From: Parvibaculum sp.
GTDB lineage: Bacteria > Pseudomonadota > Alphaproteobacteria > Parvibaculales > Parvibaculaceae
Length of the DNA stretch: 64,000 nucleotides
NCBI GenBank assembly: GCA_031291615.1
Contig: JARLIS010000010.1
Location: forward strand, 62,001-126,000
Direction: 5' to 3'
A model generated the notes under the pieces. That model saw only the letters and a list, made by a program, of their open reading frames with translations. It made no database searches and was not told where the DNA came from. Below are positions 1 to 8,774 of this stretch, piece by piece (the first letter of the stretch is position 1; the number at the start of each line of letters is the position of its first letter). Both the position numbers and the translations under genes were made by a program.

Positions 1-1
1 C

Positions 2-1483
2 GTCATTCTGCTCGACAGCCTCAACCGCCACATGCTGGGGAGCTATGGAGGGGACGAGTTCCGGACGCCCAACCTCGACCGCTTCGCGGCGCGCGCCACC
101 CGGTTCACGAAGCACTACACCGGCTCGCTGCCCTGCATGCCCGCGCGCCACGACATTCTGTGCGGCGCGCTCGATTTTCTCTGGAAGCCCTGGGGCTCGG
201 TCGAGCTTTGGGAAGACGCCATCACCTACGAATTGCGCAAGGCGGGCGTCGTCACCCAGCTCATTTCCGACCATCCCCATCTCTTCGAGACGGGCGGCGA
301 AAACTACCATGTCGATTTCACCGCCTGGGACTATCAGCGCGGCCATGAGGGCGACCCTTGGAAGACGCGGGCCGATCCGAGCTGGATGGGCGCGCCGAAT
401 TCCTTCCGCCCGCACATGCCCTATGACAATTCGCGCGGCTATTTCCGCGGCGAGGCCGACTTCCCCGGCCCCCGCACCATGGGCGCCGCCGCCCGCTGGC
501 TCGACGACAATGCCGGCCAACACGACCGCTTCATGCTTTTCGTCGACGAGTTCGACCCGCACGAACCCTTCGACACGCCCGAACCCTATGCCTCGATGTA
601 CGATCCCGACTGGAAGGAGCCGCACATCATCTGGCCGCCCTACATGAAGGGCGCCTTGGAAAAAGGCGTGCTCACCGAAGCTCAGGCCCGACAGCTCCGC
701 GCCTCCTATGGCGGCAAGCTGACCATGATCGACCACTGGTTCGGAAAGGTGATCGACGCTATCGAGCGCAACGGGCTCTGGGAAACGACCACCGTCATTC
801 TCTGCACCGATCACGGCCACTATCTCGGCGAGAAGGATATCTGGGGCAAGCCCGGCGTGCCGATCTACGAAACGCTCGGCCATATCCCGCTGATGATCGC
901 GCATCCCGGCGTCGCGCCCGGCACCTGCGACGCGCTGACGACGAGCGTCGATATCTTCGCGACGCTTGCCGAGATTTTCGGCGTCGAGGTGCGCCAGCGC
1001 ACGCATGGAAAGTCGTTGCTGCCTTTGCTCAAGCGGGAAACGCCGGACATTCGCGACTGGCTTCTCACCGGCGTCTGGGGCCGCGAGGTGCATTTCATCG
1101 ACAGCCGCTACAAATATGCGCGCGGGCCGAAAGGCGCGAATGCGCCCCTGTCCATGCTGTCGAACCGCTGGTCGACCATGCCGACCCATCACCTGACGCG
1201 CGAACAGGAATTGCCGCTGCCCGACGAGCGCGCCTATCTTGCGCGCATGCCCGGAAGCAAGGTGCCCGTCATCCGTCAGGACTGGCAGGAAGGCGACAAG
1301 CTTCCCTTCTGGGCCTTCACGCGCTTCACCGGCCACCATGTTTACGATCTCGAGGACGATCCGGGCGAGGAGAGAAATCTCGCCGGCACGAAACTCGAAA
1401 CGGAACTCGGCGACCGGCTTCAAGCCGCGTTGAAGGAGCTCGACGCGCCGGACAGCCAGTTCAGACGCTTGGGCTTTGCCTGA
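2..1483 (+). CDS. Sulfatase (formylglycine-dependent), 5' end missing
   Basis: Hydrolyses sulfate esters (alkaline phosphatase-superfamily fold); the substrate cannot be told. The reading frame is open from base 2, so the true start lies before the window. The first visible residues, VILLDSLNRHMLGSYGG, are the N-terminal metal-binding Asp region. The signature C-M-P-A-R follows, with its Cys at bases 134-136; in this family that Cys is matured to formylglycine. A second metal-site segment, CTDHGHYLGEKDIWGKP, lies in the middle, and the C-terminus has the usual sulfatase DLEDDPGEERNL. No signal peptide can be judged because the start is missing. An inverted repeat follows 50 bases downstream. 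The family is secure; the substrate is unknown. Confidence 0.9.
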   Translation, partial: VILLDSLNRHMLGSYGGDEFRTPNLDRFAARATRFTKHYTGSLPCMPARHDILCGALDFLWKPWGSVELWEDAITYELRKAGVVTQLISDHPHLFETGGENYHVDFTAWDYQRGHEGDPWKTRADPSWMGAPNSFRPHMPYDNSRGYFRGEADFPGPRTMGAAARWLDDNAGQHDRFMLFVDEFDPHEPFDTPEPYASMYDPDWKEPHIIWPPYMKGALEKGVLTEAQARQLRASYGGKLTMIDHWFGKVIDAIERNGLWETTTVILCTDHGHYLGEKDIWGKPGVPIYETLGHIPLMIAHPGVAPGTCDALTTSVDIFATLAEIFGVEVRQRTHGKSLLPLLKRETPDIRDWLLTGVWGREVHFIDSRYKYARGPKGANAPLSMLSNRWSTMPTHHLTREQELPLPDERAYLARMPGSKVPVIRQDWQEGDKLPFWAFTRFTGHHVYDLEDDPGEERNLAGTKLETELGDRLQAALKELDAPDSQFRRLGFA

Positions 1484-1533
1484 CCGGCGCGGGCCGCGGG
1501 CGCGCATGTCCTCCGTCGGCGGGTTTGCCGCGC

Positions 1534-1565
1534 CTTATCCCCGGCTTGCCGAAGGCGGGGATAAG
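1534..1565. repeat. Inverted repeat after the sulfatase gene
   Basis: CTTATCCCC (1534-1542) pairs perfectly with GGGGATAAG (1557-1565) around a short GC-rich loop. There is no T-run after it, so it is either a weak terminator or transcript-end stem, or a single REP-like palindrome. Confidence 0.5.
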
Positions 1566-1696
1566 TCCTTACACGGCTGAATTGCTTTTTCATCCCTTCT
1601 CCTGATGCGAATGCCCGGGCAAAGAAATCCCCGGGGGACGATTCCGATTGCAGAATGACGCGGTCGAATTGGCGCATGCGAAACTGGGAAAGGACG

Positions 1697-1972
1697 ATGA
1701 ATATGGCGACGATCATCAATGCGGCGACGGCGAATGGCAGCTCGGCCCCCGTCGACTGGACGGGCGGTACGGGCACATTCTGGGCCTGGGGCAACTTCGG
1801 CGGCGCGACCGTGGCGCTTGAAGCAAGCCCCGACGGCACGAACTGGATCGGCGTCGGCCCGGCGGTGAGCTTCACCCAGAACGGCGTCGGTGGCTTTTCG
1901 CTCGGGCCATGCAGACTGCGCGCAACCGTTTCCGGCGCGACGGCGACGACCAGCGTCTCGGCATCCGCATGA
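1697..1972 (+). CDS. Small hypothetical protein (91 aa)
   Basis: I do not recognise a named family. ATG 1697 is preferred over upstream in-frame starts because GGGAAAGGA sits 4-8 bases before it. The product is rich in Gly, Ala, Thr and Ser, has few charged residues, and carries a W-T/A-x-G-T-x-x-x-W-G-N-F-G-G-A pattern followed by SPDGTNWIGVG, which looks like a beta-rich repeat-type fold of the sort seen in phage structural proteins. It has no signal peptide or membrane segment. It stands alone between the sulfatase and a small membrane protein. The phage-like resemblance is an impression, not a demonstrated homology. Confidence 0.55.
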   Translation: MNMATIINAATANGSSAPVDWTGGTGTFWAWGNFGGATVALEASPDGTNWIGVGPAVSFTQNGVGGFSLGPCRLRATVSGATATTSVSASA

Positions 1973-2042
1973 GCGGCTGTCGCGCGCTACGGGCTTTCAG
2001 TATGATGGATGCGAAGAGGATATAGGGGCGTGGAGGAGAGCG

Positions 2043-2192
2043 ATGCTGGGCGTGTTTATCGCCATAGGCGCCATTGTGGCCGCGGCGATGTTTCTGGTGC
2101 TTTACGTGAGGGCGACGGCTGCCGAGCATCGCGCCGCCAGCTTGCAGCGCGAACTGGACGAGCTTCGCGCGAAGACGCCGGGGCAGGGCTAG
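2043..2192 (+). CDS. Small membrane protein (49 aa)
   Basis: A good ribosome site (GGAGGAGAG) lies 2-8 bases before ATG 2043. Residues 2-22 (LGVFIAIGAIVAAAMFLVLYV) form one membrane segment, followed by a short amphipathic charged helix (AEHRAASLQRELDELRAK) resembling a coiled coil. The gene overlaps, on the opposite strand, the last 45 codons of the desaturase gene, whose tail there is low-complexity and Arg/Pro-rich. That suggests this strand is the one under selection. No function is known. Confidence 0.55.
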   Translation: MLGVFIAIGAIVAAAMFLVLYVRATAAEHRAASLQRELDELRAKTPGQG

Positions 2193-3081
2193 GCCTCGCG
2201 CCCGTCAGATCGACGATCTCAGATCCATCCGCTTCGATGTGCTCGCGGATCGCATTGAAGAGCTTGCCTTGCCGATAGAAGGGCACGCGCGGATAGGCGT
2301 GGTGGACGAGGTGATAGGCCTGCCAGATGTCGAAGGGCCGCAGCAGCGCGCCCGCGACGGGGCCGAGCACATAGGTCGTGCTGTTATCCGTGCGGCCCCG
2401 GCCCGCGCGCGGAAAATGCGGGAACCAGACGAACATCATGCCCATGATGAAAATATTCGTGTAGCCCGCAAGCGGCCACAGGACGAGCATCTTGTAGTTG
2501 CCCGTGACCTTCCACAGTGTCGCGCTGACGCCGATCGAGATGACCCAGGTCATCACGATCCAGGTATAGGCGAAGCGCCCGCCGCGAACGCGGTCATAGG
2601 CGCGCGTCTTGAAATAGAAATAGAGGTAATGCTGCGGAATGGTGGCCGCACGGAAGACGACCTCGAAGGGGTTCGAGCCCTTCACCCATTCGTCCGGGTC
2701 CATCTCGCCATTGTTCACATGCGCGTGATGCCAGACATGCAGATCGCCCCAGCCGCGATAAGGCACCAGGTTGATGCAGCCGCAAAGCCAGCCGAGCGTC
2801 GAGTTGAGCCAGGCCGATCGCCCATGCCCGATATTGCCGTGCGAGGCCTCGTGCATGGTCGCGAAGATGAAGAACATGAAATAGGCGTTGAGGACGAAGC
2901 TCAGCCAGAGTGGCGTGAGGCCGGTCCATCCCGCCCAGGTGGAAAGCGCGAGCACGGAAAGACCGAAGGCGGTCCATGCAATCGTCACCCAGTCGATGCC
3001 GGTCTTGATGAAACGCCGCGCGATCTCCGCCGCCTTCGGCGCAGCGCCCGCATCCTCGTCGTGCATCGCAATGACGTTCAT
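2056..3081 (-). CDS. Membrane fatty acid desaturase / hydroxylase family protein
   Basis: Integral membrane di-iron enzyme that would introduce a double bond or hydroxyl into an acyl or isoprenoid chain. All three histidine boxes are present: HEASHG, HVWHHAHVN and HLVHHAYP, set among four or so hydrophobic stretches. The start chosen is ATG 3081 (GGGGG four bases upstream); two further in-frame ATGs lie within 30 bases upstream. The conserved part ends near EADGSEIVDLTG. The last ~45 residues are an Arg/Pro/Ser-rich tail antisense to a small ORF; a one-base shift there would hit a TAG at once, so the tail may come from an old frameshift. The substrate cannot be told. Confidence 0.85.
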   Translation of the reverse strand: MNVIAMHDEDAGAAPKAAEIARRFIKTGIDWVTIAWTAFGLSVLALSTWAGWTGLTPLWLSFVLNAYFMFFIFATMHEASHGNIGHGRSAWLNSTLGWLCGCINLVPYRGWGDLHVWHHAHVNNGEMDPDEWVKGSNPFEVVFRAATIPQHYLYFYFKTRAYDRVRGGRFAYTWIVMTWVISIGVSATLWKVTGNYKMLVLWPLAGYTNIFIMGMMFVWFPHFPRAGRGRTDNSTTYVLGPVAGALLRPFDIWQAYHLVHHAYPRVPFYRQGKLFNAIREHIEADGSEIVDLTGARPSPAPASSREARPVRAASWRRDARQPSPSRKAPETSPRPQWRLWR

Positions 3082-3163
3082 GTCGCCCCCACTCATGCAT
3101 CGCGCGGCCATCCGGGGCGCCCGATCATGGTGAATTTCAGGTTAATGCCCATGCTATCCCGAA

Positions 3164-3180
3164 ATGGCACTTTTAGCCAT
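3164..3180. promoter_or_regulatory. Inverted repeat upstream of the desaturase
   Basis: ATGGC-N7-GCCAT lies about 85 bases upstream of the desaturase start, in the region between it and phaZ. It could be an operator; there is no other support. Confidence 0.25.
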
Positions 3181-3227
3181 ATGGGCGGCAACGGAGCTTC
3201 AGGGGAGGGTTAAGGACGGCGGGTGGG

Positions 3228-4448
3228 CTAGTCGTTCGCCAGGATCACATTGCGCACGATCGGATAGATCTGCCCTGCCCAGCGGGAGCCCGAAAAGACG
3301 CCGTAATGGCCGACGCCGGCTTGCAGGTGGTGGCGCTTCATATAGGGGCGGATGCCGGTACAGAGGTCCTGCGCGGCGAGCGTCTGGCCGACGGAACAGA
3401 TGTCGTCCCGCTCGCCCTCGACGGTGAGGAGCGCGGTCTTGCGGATCGCCGCCGGCTCCACCTTCTCGCCATGCCAGGTGAGCTTGCCGCGCGGCAGCAC
3501 ATGCTCCTGGAAGACGAGGTTGACGGTCTCCAGATAGAACTCGGCGGTGAGGTCGAGCACGGCGAAATACTCGTCGTAGAAAGTCTTGGTGACCTCCGCC
3601 TTCTCGAAGTCGCCCTTGGAGAGGTGGCCGAAGAGATCGATATGCGTGTTGATGTGCCGCCCGGGATTCATGCTCATGAAGGCGGTGAGCTGCACGAAGC
3701 CCGGATAGACCTTGCGGCCGGCCCCCGGAAAGCCCGAGGGCACGCGCGAAATCAGATTGCGCTCGAACCATTCGATCGAATGCGTGGTCGCAAGCTCGTT
3801 GACCTTGGTCGGATTGATCCGCGTGTCGATGGGGCCTGCCATCAGCGTCATGCTGGCGGGCGCGGCGGGATTGCCCGTCTGCGCCATCACGGCGACGGCG
3901 GCAAAGGCATGGGCGCAAGGCTGGCAGACGCCGACGAGATGCGCGCCCGGACCCATCTCTTCGAGAAAGCGGATGACGTGATCGACATATTCGTCGAAGC
4001 CGAAGCGGCCCGCATCGAGCGGTATCTCGCGCGCATTGTGCCAGTCGGTGATGTAGACGTCGTGATCGGGGAGGAGCACCTCGACGGTGTTCCGGAGCAG
4101 CGTCGCGAAATGGCCGGAGAGCGGCGCGACGACGAGCACGCGCGGGAGCTTCTTTCCGAGGCTCGCCTTCTTGAAGTGGAGAAGCGTCGCAAAAGGCGTC
4201 GAGAAGGCGGCGACCTCTGTCACCGGCACGTCCTCATTGCCGATGCGCACCGTGTCGATGCCGAAGGAAGGGCGCTCGTGGCTCAGCCCCGCCCGCGAAA
4301 CCATCTCGCATGCGGCGGCGACGTTTCTGAGCGTGATGGAATCGAGCTGGCTGACAAGCGGGCCGTTCAGCATGGCGGCCGTCACCTCGGCCATGGCCCT
4401 GACGGGCCGCATGAGGTCGGCCTGCAACTGATACGCGTAGTAAAGCAT
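3228..4448 (-). CDS. phaZ: Intracellular polyhydroxyalkanoate depolymerase
   Basis: Degrades native intracellular PHA granules to hydroxyacyl monomers or oligomers. The 406-residue length and sequence fit the PhaZ family typified by Cupriavidus PhaZa1. The lipase-like box is G-V-C-Q-P with Cys175 in place of the usual Ser, as in that family; the Asp/His parts appear as GERDDICS and GVGHYGVFSGSRW near the C-terminus. There is no signal peptide, in keeping with a cytoplasmic granule enzyme. It is divergent from a GST gene; the shared 200-bp gap carries four TGCA motifs. With aceA/aceB and the thiolase it fits storage-carbon use. Confidence 0.92.
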   Translation of the reverse strand: MLYYAYQLQADLMRPVRAMAEVTAAMLNGPLVSQLDSITLRNVAAACEMVSRAGLSHERPSFGIDTVRIGNEDVPVTEVAAFSTPFATLLHFKKASLGKKLPRVLVVAPLSGHFATLLRNTVEVLLPDHDVYITDWHNAREIPLDAGRFGFDEYVDHVIRFLEEMGPGAHLVGVCQPCAHAFAAVAVMAQTGNPAAPASMTLMAGPIDTRINPTKVNELATTHSIEWFERNLISRVPSGFPGAGRKVYPGFVQLTAFMSMNPGRHINTHIDLFGHLSKGDFEKAEVTKTFYDEYFAVLDLTAEFYLETVNLVFQEHVLPRGKLTWHGEKVEPAAIRKTALLTVEGERDDICSVGQTLAAQDLCTGIRPYMKRHHLQAGVGHYGVFSGSRWAGQIYPIVRNVILAND

Positions 4449-4504
4449 CTAAGCCCTGATCCGCCGTCTCGCCCTGGTCGCCGGCAAGAAAACGTTCTCG
4501 CCCC

Positions 4505-4552
4505 TGCAAAAGGCTAGTGCAAGTTATGCTGCACTGCGAGATAATTGTTGCA
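4505..4552. promoter_or_regulatory. TGCA-rich stretch between phaZ and a GST gene
   Basis: TGCA occurs at 4505, 4518, 4530 and 4549, including CTGCACTGC. PhaR-type PHA regulators of alphaproteobacteria are known to bind TGC-rich sites, so this is a candidate PhaR site for phaZ. The assignment is inference. Confidence 0.3.
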
Positions 4553-4650
4553 GACAGGCGTCGAAACGGACGCCGGGTGAAATGACGAGTTTCAGACGTG
4601 TTTCGACCATGCGCCGGCGGGCGCGGAGCGATTTAACCGAAGGGACCAAC

Positions 4651-5307
4651 ATGGCCAAGGCCACGCTCACCATCAGCAGCAAGAATTATTCGTCCTGGTC
4701 GCTGCGCGGCTGGCTGCTCTGCAAGATGGCGGGTCTCGATTTCGTCGAAGAGCAATTGTCGGCCGCCGATCCCTCGACGCGGGCCGAGCTTCTGCTCTTG
4801 AGCCCATCGTTTCTCGTGCCGTGTCTGACGCATGACGGGATCAAGGTCTGGGACACGTTGGCGATTGCGGAATATCTGAACGAGATCAAGCCCGATGCAG
4901 GGCTTCTTCCCACGGACGCCGCCGCCCGCGCCCATTGCCGCTCGATCTCGGGCGAAATGCATTCGGGTTTCGCCAATCTGCGTTCGGCCCTGCCGATGAA
5001 CCTCAAGGCGCGCTACTCGAACTTCAAGATCTGGGCGGGCGCGCAGGCCGATATAGACCGTGTGCTGACGATATGGAGCGAGGCACTCGACGAACACAAG
5101 GGGCCGTTCCTCTTCGGCAAGAAGCCGACGGTGGCCGACGCCATGTATGCACCGGTCTGCACCCGCTTCATCACCTATGACGTCGATCTCGACCAGCAGG
5201 CGGCCGCCTACTGCAAACGCATCGTGACCTCGCCCTTCATGGCCGAATGGATCAAGGACGCCAAGGCCGAGCCCGAGGAACTGGAAGAGCTCGACGCCGA
5301 ATTCTGA
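4651..5307 (+). CDS. Glutathione S-transferase
   Basis: 218-residue cytosolic GST. The N-terminal thioredoxin-like domain begins TLTISSKNYSSWSLRGWLLCKMAG, where a Ser of the SSWS turn would activate glutathione, and continues to the LAIAEYLNE gamma-glutamyl-binding turn. The C-terminal helical domain has GKKPTVADAMYAP, the N-capping box of GSTs. ATG 4651 is chosen for GAAGGGA 7-12 bases upstream. Three cytosolic GST-like genes and one MAPEG gene occur in the window. The substrate is unknown. Confidence 0.88.
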   Translation: MAKATLTISSKNYSSWSLRGWLLCKMAGLDFVEEQLSAADPSTRAELLLLSPSFLVPCLTHDGIKVWDTLAIAEYLNEIKPDAGLLPTDAAARAHCRSISGEMHSGFANLRSALPMNLKARYSNFKIWAGAQADIDRVLTIWSEALDEHKGPFLFGKKPTVADAMYAPVCTRFITYDVDLDQQAAAYCKRIVTSPFMAEWIKDAKAEPEELEELDAEF

Positions 5308-5314
5308 TCGGCGG

Positions 5315-6100
5315 CTATCGCTTGCCGGCGAATGGATGCGTGCTCGATAGCCCGCCATCGACGGCAAAGGCCTGTCCGTTGACATAGGATGCATCGTCGC
5401 TCGCAAGAAAAAGCGCCATATGCGCGATTTCTTCCGGCACGCCGTTGCGCTTCAGGGGATTGAGCTGGCCGATCTTGCCTTCCGTGCCGCGCGCGCGTGC
5501 ATTGTCGAAGATGGGCTTCGTCATGCCGGTTTCGATGAGGCCGGGGCAGATCGCGTTGACGCGCACGCCCGTGCCGTAAAGCTCGTTCGCCGCCGTCTGG
5601 GCGAGGCTGATGACGCCCGCCTTGCTTGCCGAATAGGGCATGCCGCCCGCATTGGCGCGAAGGCCGGCGACCGACGCCGTGCAGATGATCGAGCCGTGTC
5701 CCTGCTTCGCCATGATCGGGCTTGCATGCTTGATGGCGAGAAAGGGCCCGATGAGATTGACGCGCAGGATTTCGCCCCAATACTGCACCGTCTGATCGGC
5801 CAGCGGCACGAGGCCGCCGCTGATGCCCGCATTGGCATAGACGACGTCGAGCCCGCCATAATCCTTCAGACATTGTGCGATCATGATCTGGACGGATTCT
5901 TCCTCGCCCGTATCGGCGGCGATGGAGGTCACCTTGCCGCCCTTGGCGCGGATCATTTCCGCCGTCTCGTCGACGGCCGCCTCGACCTTGTCGACGATGA
6001 CAAGCTTCGCCCCTTCAAGCGCGAAGAGAACGGCGCTTGCCCGCCCGATGCCGCTGCCCGCGCCCGTGACGATGGCGCGCTTTCCGTCCAGTCTGCCCAT
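5315..6100 (-). CDS. SDR family NAD(P)-dependent oxidoreductase
   Basis: 261-residue classical short-chain dehydrogenase. The cofactor motif TGAGSGIG is at residues 12-19, the NAG motif reads YANAGISGG, and the catalytic Tyr-Lys is in YSASKAG. The acidic residue after the second strand (VIVDK) favours NAD over NADP. ATG 6100 has GGGGGAAC seven bases upstream. It is convergent with the preceding GST gene, seven bases apart. A 3-hydroxyacyl or alcohol substrate is likely in this catabolic setting but is not shown. Confidence 0.88.
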   Translation of the reverse strand: MGRLDGKRAIVTGAGSGIGRASAVLFALEGAKLVIVDKVEAAVDETAEMIRAKGGKVTSIAADTGEEESVQIMIAQCLKDYGGLDVVYANAGISGGLVPLADQTVQYWGEILRVNLIGPFLAIKHASPIMAKQGHGSIICTASVAGLRANAGGMPYSASKAGVISLAQTAANELYGTGVRVNAICPGLIETGMTKPIFDNARARGTEGKIGQLNPLKRNGVPEEIAHMALFLASDDASYVNGQAFAVDGGLSSTHPFAGKR

Positions 6101-6191
6101 GTTGTTCCCCCGCGAATCGAATGAATGTCGTTGAGCCGACTTTAAGAGCTTGGAGCGCGGACGAATAGCGGCTCGAAGGCGCCGTCCCCGT

Positions 6192-6551
6192 TTAAAACCC
6201 CTTGCCCTTTTTCACGGTCCATTTGAGGTCGCCCTGGTCGCCGGTGATGACGCCCGAACTGCCCGCAACCGGCGGCTCCTTGATCGGGTCGGTGCAGTTT
6301 TCGTCCTTGTCGCCGATCTTGGTGCAGATGCTCCGGCCCTTCACCCGCCACCAGCCTTTGGTCGTCTTCCCGTTGGGAGCTCGCACCACAAGGATTTTGT
6401 GGTTGGGGTAATAGATACTGGTCGTGCCTGCCGGGCCGGTGAGCTCGACCGTATTGCCGATGAGCCCGCTGCCGACATCCTTCGCCATCGCCGAAGTGCC
6501 TGCCGCCAACGCCGACAGCAGCGTCACCGTGAATGCGAACGGTCTAGTCAA
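6192..6551 (-). CDS. Secreted hypothetical protein (119 aa)
   Basis: No named family recognised. The start is TTG at 6551 with GGAGA seven bases upstream. The only later Met (residue 22) would remove the signal peptide. Residues 1-23 form a clear Sec signal ([22 protein letters not shown], cleaved after AMA). The mature part has two Cys (SICTKIG and ENCTDP) that could form a disulfide in the periplasm, and ends in basic residues. It lies just downstream of a small membrane protein in the same direction, 25 bases away. Confidence 0.65.
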   Translation of the reverse strand: MTRPFAFTVTLLSALAAGTSAMAKDVGSGLIGNTVELTGPAGTTSIYYPNHKILVVRAPNGKTTKGWWRVKGRSICTKIGDKDENCTDPIKEPPVAGSSGVITGDQGDLKWTVKKGKGF

Positions 6552-6576
6552 GAGAAGGTCTCCAGAGCGGGTGCCG

Positions 6577-6828
6577 CTACTTTCCGAATCCCGGCGGCTT
6601 CAGCAGGAAGATAACCACCCAGATCGGAATGAGCACCATCGCGCCGAGAAGAAAATGCGGCAACGCCCAGTCGATTCCCTCCCGAAACAGCGCCATGATG
6701 TGCTGCGGGGTAAAACCGACATCGAGAAGGACCTGATTGGCGCTGATGTCGAACTCATTGAGCACGGCGCCGATCAGCACCGCACCGATGACGAACTTTA
6801 TCAGCGTCGACAGCGCGTTATAGATCAT
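6577..6828 (-). CDS. Small inner-membrane protein (83 aa)
   Basis: Two hydrophobic segments, residues about 7-26 (LSTLIKFVIGAVLIGAVLNEF) and 55-77 (FLLGAMVLIPIWVVIFLLKPP), flank a polar loop of about 30 residues. The function is unknown; many alphaproteobacteria carry short two-helix proteins of this form. ATG 6828 has no strong ribosome site. It probably heads a two-gene unit with the secreted protein downstream. Confidence 0.65.
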   Translation of the reverse strand: MIYNALSTLIKFVIGAVLIGAVLNEFDISANQVLLDVGFTPQHIMALFREGIDWALPHFLLGAMVLIPIWVVIFLLKPPGFGK

Positions 6829-6945
6829 GGGAAGTGCCGCCCACGAGGCTATTCTCCCTTCGATTCTCTACTTGGGACAGTCTAGACGGCCTGGGGCCCG
6901 GCGACAAAGCCCGGCTTGGCTGATGGAGAGGGAAGGGTGATTGAG

Positions 6946-7446
6946 ATGGCGAAAGCTGAGAAGTCCGATGGGCAAGCGGGACGGGGCTGCTTTTTCAGCG
7001 CCGCGACGCTCGCCGCCATGCCGGAGCGCTCCCATGTCCACCAGTTCAACGCCAATGCCGTCCGCCATACCCGCTCGCCCGGCGATCTGGCGGGGCTGGT
7101 CGATATGGGGCTCCATTTCGTCCGGGTCGAACCCGGCCGCGAGACGACCGAGCATCATTTCCACGGCCAGGACGAGGAATTTCTCTACGTCATTTCCGGC
7201 CATGGCGAGGCCATGGTGGGCGATGAGACCTTTTCCGTCGGTCCCGGCGACGTCATGGCCTTCCCGAAGAACTCGCCCGCCCATTCGATGCGCGTGCCCG
7301 CCGATGCGGACGGCGATCTCATATATCTGATGGCGGGCACCCGCTCGGATATCGACGTCTGCACCTATCCCCGCATCGGGCTGCGTATGTACCGCATCGA
7401 CGGCGCGAAGGAATATGTCTCGCAGGCCGATCTGAAGAAGGTCTGA
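6946..7446 (+). CDS. Cupin-domain protein
   Basis: 166-residue single cupin. The first metal-binding motif is EHHFHGQDEEFLYVISG (His-x-His and Glu), and the second is PAHSMRV, so a mononuclear metal site seems complete. ATG 6946 follows GGAAGGGTG with seven bases of spacing; an upstream TTG is less likely. This fold covers dioxygenases, isomerases and sensor proteins, and no substrate is evident. It is convergent with the thiolase gene, three bases apart. Confidence 0.85.
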   Translation: MAKAEKSDGQAGRGCFFSAATLAAMPERSHVHQFNANAVRHTRSPGDLAGLVDMGLHFVRVEPGRETTEHHFHGQDEEFLYVISGHGEAMVGDETFSVGPGDVMAFPKNSPAHSMRVPADADGDLIYLMAGTRSDIDVCTYPRIGLRMYRIDGAKEYVSQADLKKV

Positions 7447-7449
7447 ACG

Positions 7450-8703
7450 CTAGACCGCTTCGAGCAGCGCGACCGTGCCCTGGCCGCCATCGGCGCAAAC
7501 CGAGACGATGGCGCGCGAGCCCTTGGGGAAGCCCGCAAGCTCCTTCGCCGCCTGGCTGAGAATGCGCGCGCCCGTCGCGGCGAAGGGATGGCCGATCGAC
7601 AGCGAACCGCCATTGGGATTGACGCGCTCCCAGGGGAACTCGCCGAGATCGAAATCGACGCCCGCCTTCTCGCGGCGATAGGCGGGATCGGACGCCGCCT
7701 TGATGTTGGAGAGAACCTGCGCGGCGAAGGCCTCGTGAATCTCCCAGAGCGCAATGTCGGAGAAGCGGAGCTTGTGGCGCGCGAGAAGACGCGGAATGGC
7801 TCGCGCCGGCGCCATGAGAATGCCTTCCTCGCCATAGAGCATGGCCGCGATTTCCCAATCGACGAACTTGACCGCGGGCGGATTGCCGAGACGCTTCAAG
7901 CCTTCCGCATCGCCGACCCAGAGCGACGCCGCGCCGTCGGTGAGCGGCGAGGAATTGCCCGCCGTCAGCGTGCCCTTGCCGCTGGTGCGGTCGAATGCGG
8001 GCGGGAGCTTCGCCAGTTTTTCGAGCGATGTGTCGCGGCGCGGAATGGTGTCGTGATCGATGCCGTCGAAGGGGAGGACGAGATCGGCGAAGAAGCCCTT
8101 GTCCTGTCCGGCGATGGCGCCTTGATGGCTGAGAAGCGCGCGGCTGTCCTGATCGGCGCGCGAAATGCCGTAATGCTTCGCCGTGTCTTCCGTATGCTCG
8201 CCCTGCGAATGCCCGCTCTGCTTGTTCGCCCAGCCATTGGTCGGCAGGTTGTAGTCGCCGACCGAAAGATGGGTGAGCGTTTCGAGCGCGGCGGCGGGAT
8301 CGGCCGCGAACTGCTTGAGGACATTGTCCGCCGTCTGCATCGTCAGGCTGATCGGGACATGGCTCATGGTTTCAGCGCCGCCGACAAGCGCGAGATGCAT
8401 GTTGCCGCGCCCGACCATGCCCGCGGCCTGAATGGCGCCGATGAAACTGGTCGAGCAGGCGAGCACGGTGGAGAAAGCGGGGATGGTCGGATCGAGGCGC
8501 GCCTCGAAAATGAGATCGCGCGCGATGTTGGTGATCGTCGGGTCGGGGATGACCTCGCCCCAGACGAGAAAGTCGGGCCGCGCTTTTGCGCCCATGGCCT
8601 TGGCGACCGGCGCGGACAGCGCCAGCGCATTGTGCTTGGCATAGGCGCCGCCGGATTTGACGAAGGGTGTGCGCAAGCCGGGCGAGAGATAGATGTCGGA
8701 CAT
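7450..8703 (-). CDS. Thiolase (acetyl-CoA acetyl/acyltransferase)
   Basis: Cleaves 3-ketoacyl-CoA with CoA or condenses acetyl-CoA units. The 417 residues carry the nucleophile Cys83 in VLACSTSF, the His372 motif NPNGGSLSIGHPFAATG and the second active Cys403 in SVCADGGQG. ATG 8703 has AAGGAG ten bases upstream. It probably ends a beta-oxidation route served by the acyl-CoA dehydrogenase, crotonase and SDR genes elsewhere in the window, though it is not in an operon with them. The sequence resembles the FadI branch more than PhaA, but that is a tentative reading. Confidence 0.9.
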   Translation of the reverse strand: MSDIYLSPGLRTPFVKSGGAYAKHNALALSAPVAKAMGAKARPDFLVWGEVIPDPTITNIARDLIFEARLDPTIPAFSTVLACSTSFIGAIQAAGMVGRGNMHLALVGGAETMSHVPISLTMQTADNVLKQFAADPAAALETLTHLSVGDYNLPTNGWANKQSGHSQGEHTEDTAKHYGISRADQDSRALLSHQGAIAGQDKGFFADLVLPFDGIDHDTIPRRDTSLEKLAKLPPAFDRTSGKGTLTAGNSSPLTDGAASLWVGDAEGLKRLGNPPAVKFVDWEIAAMLYGEEGILMAPARAIPRLLARHKLRFSDIALWEIHEAFAAQVLSNIKAASDPAYRREKAGVDFDLGEFPWERVNPNGGSLSIGHPFAATGARILSQAAKELAGFPKGSRAIVSVCADGGQGTVALLEAV

Positions 8704-8774
8704 GATGAAATCTCCTTCTCTGCCTTCAGCATGTGAGCCCGCGGGCAGGCCTATTCAAGGCGCGTCATGGAACT

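Noticed and set aside
1697..1972. Prophage remnant starting at the small Gly/Ser-rich protein.
   Set aside because: No integrase, capsid or other phage gene around it; one beta-rich small protein is not enough.
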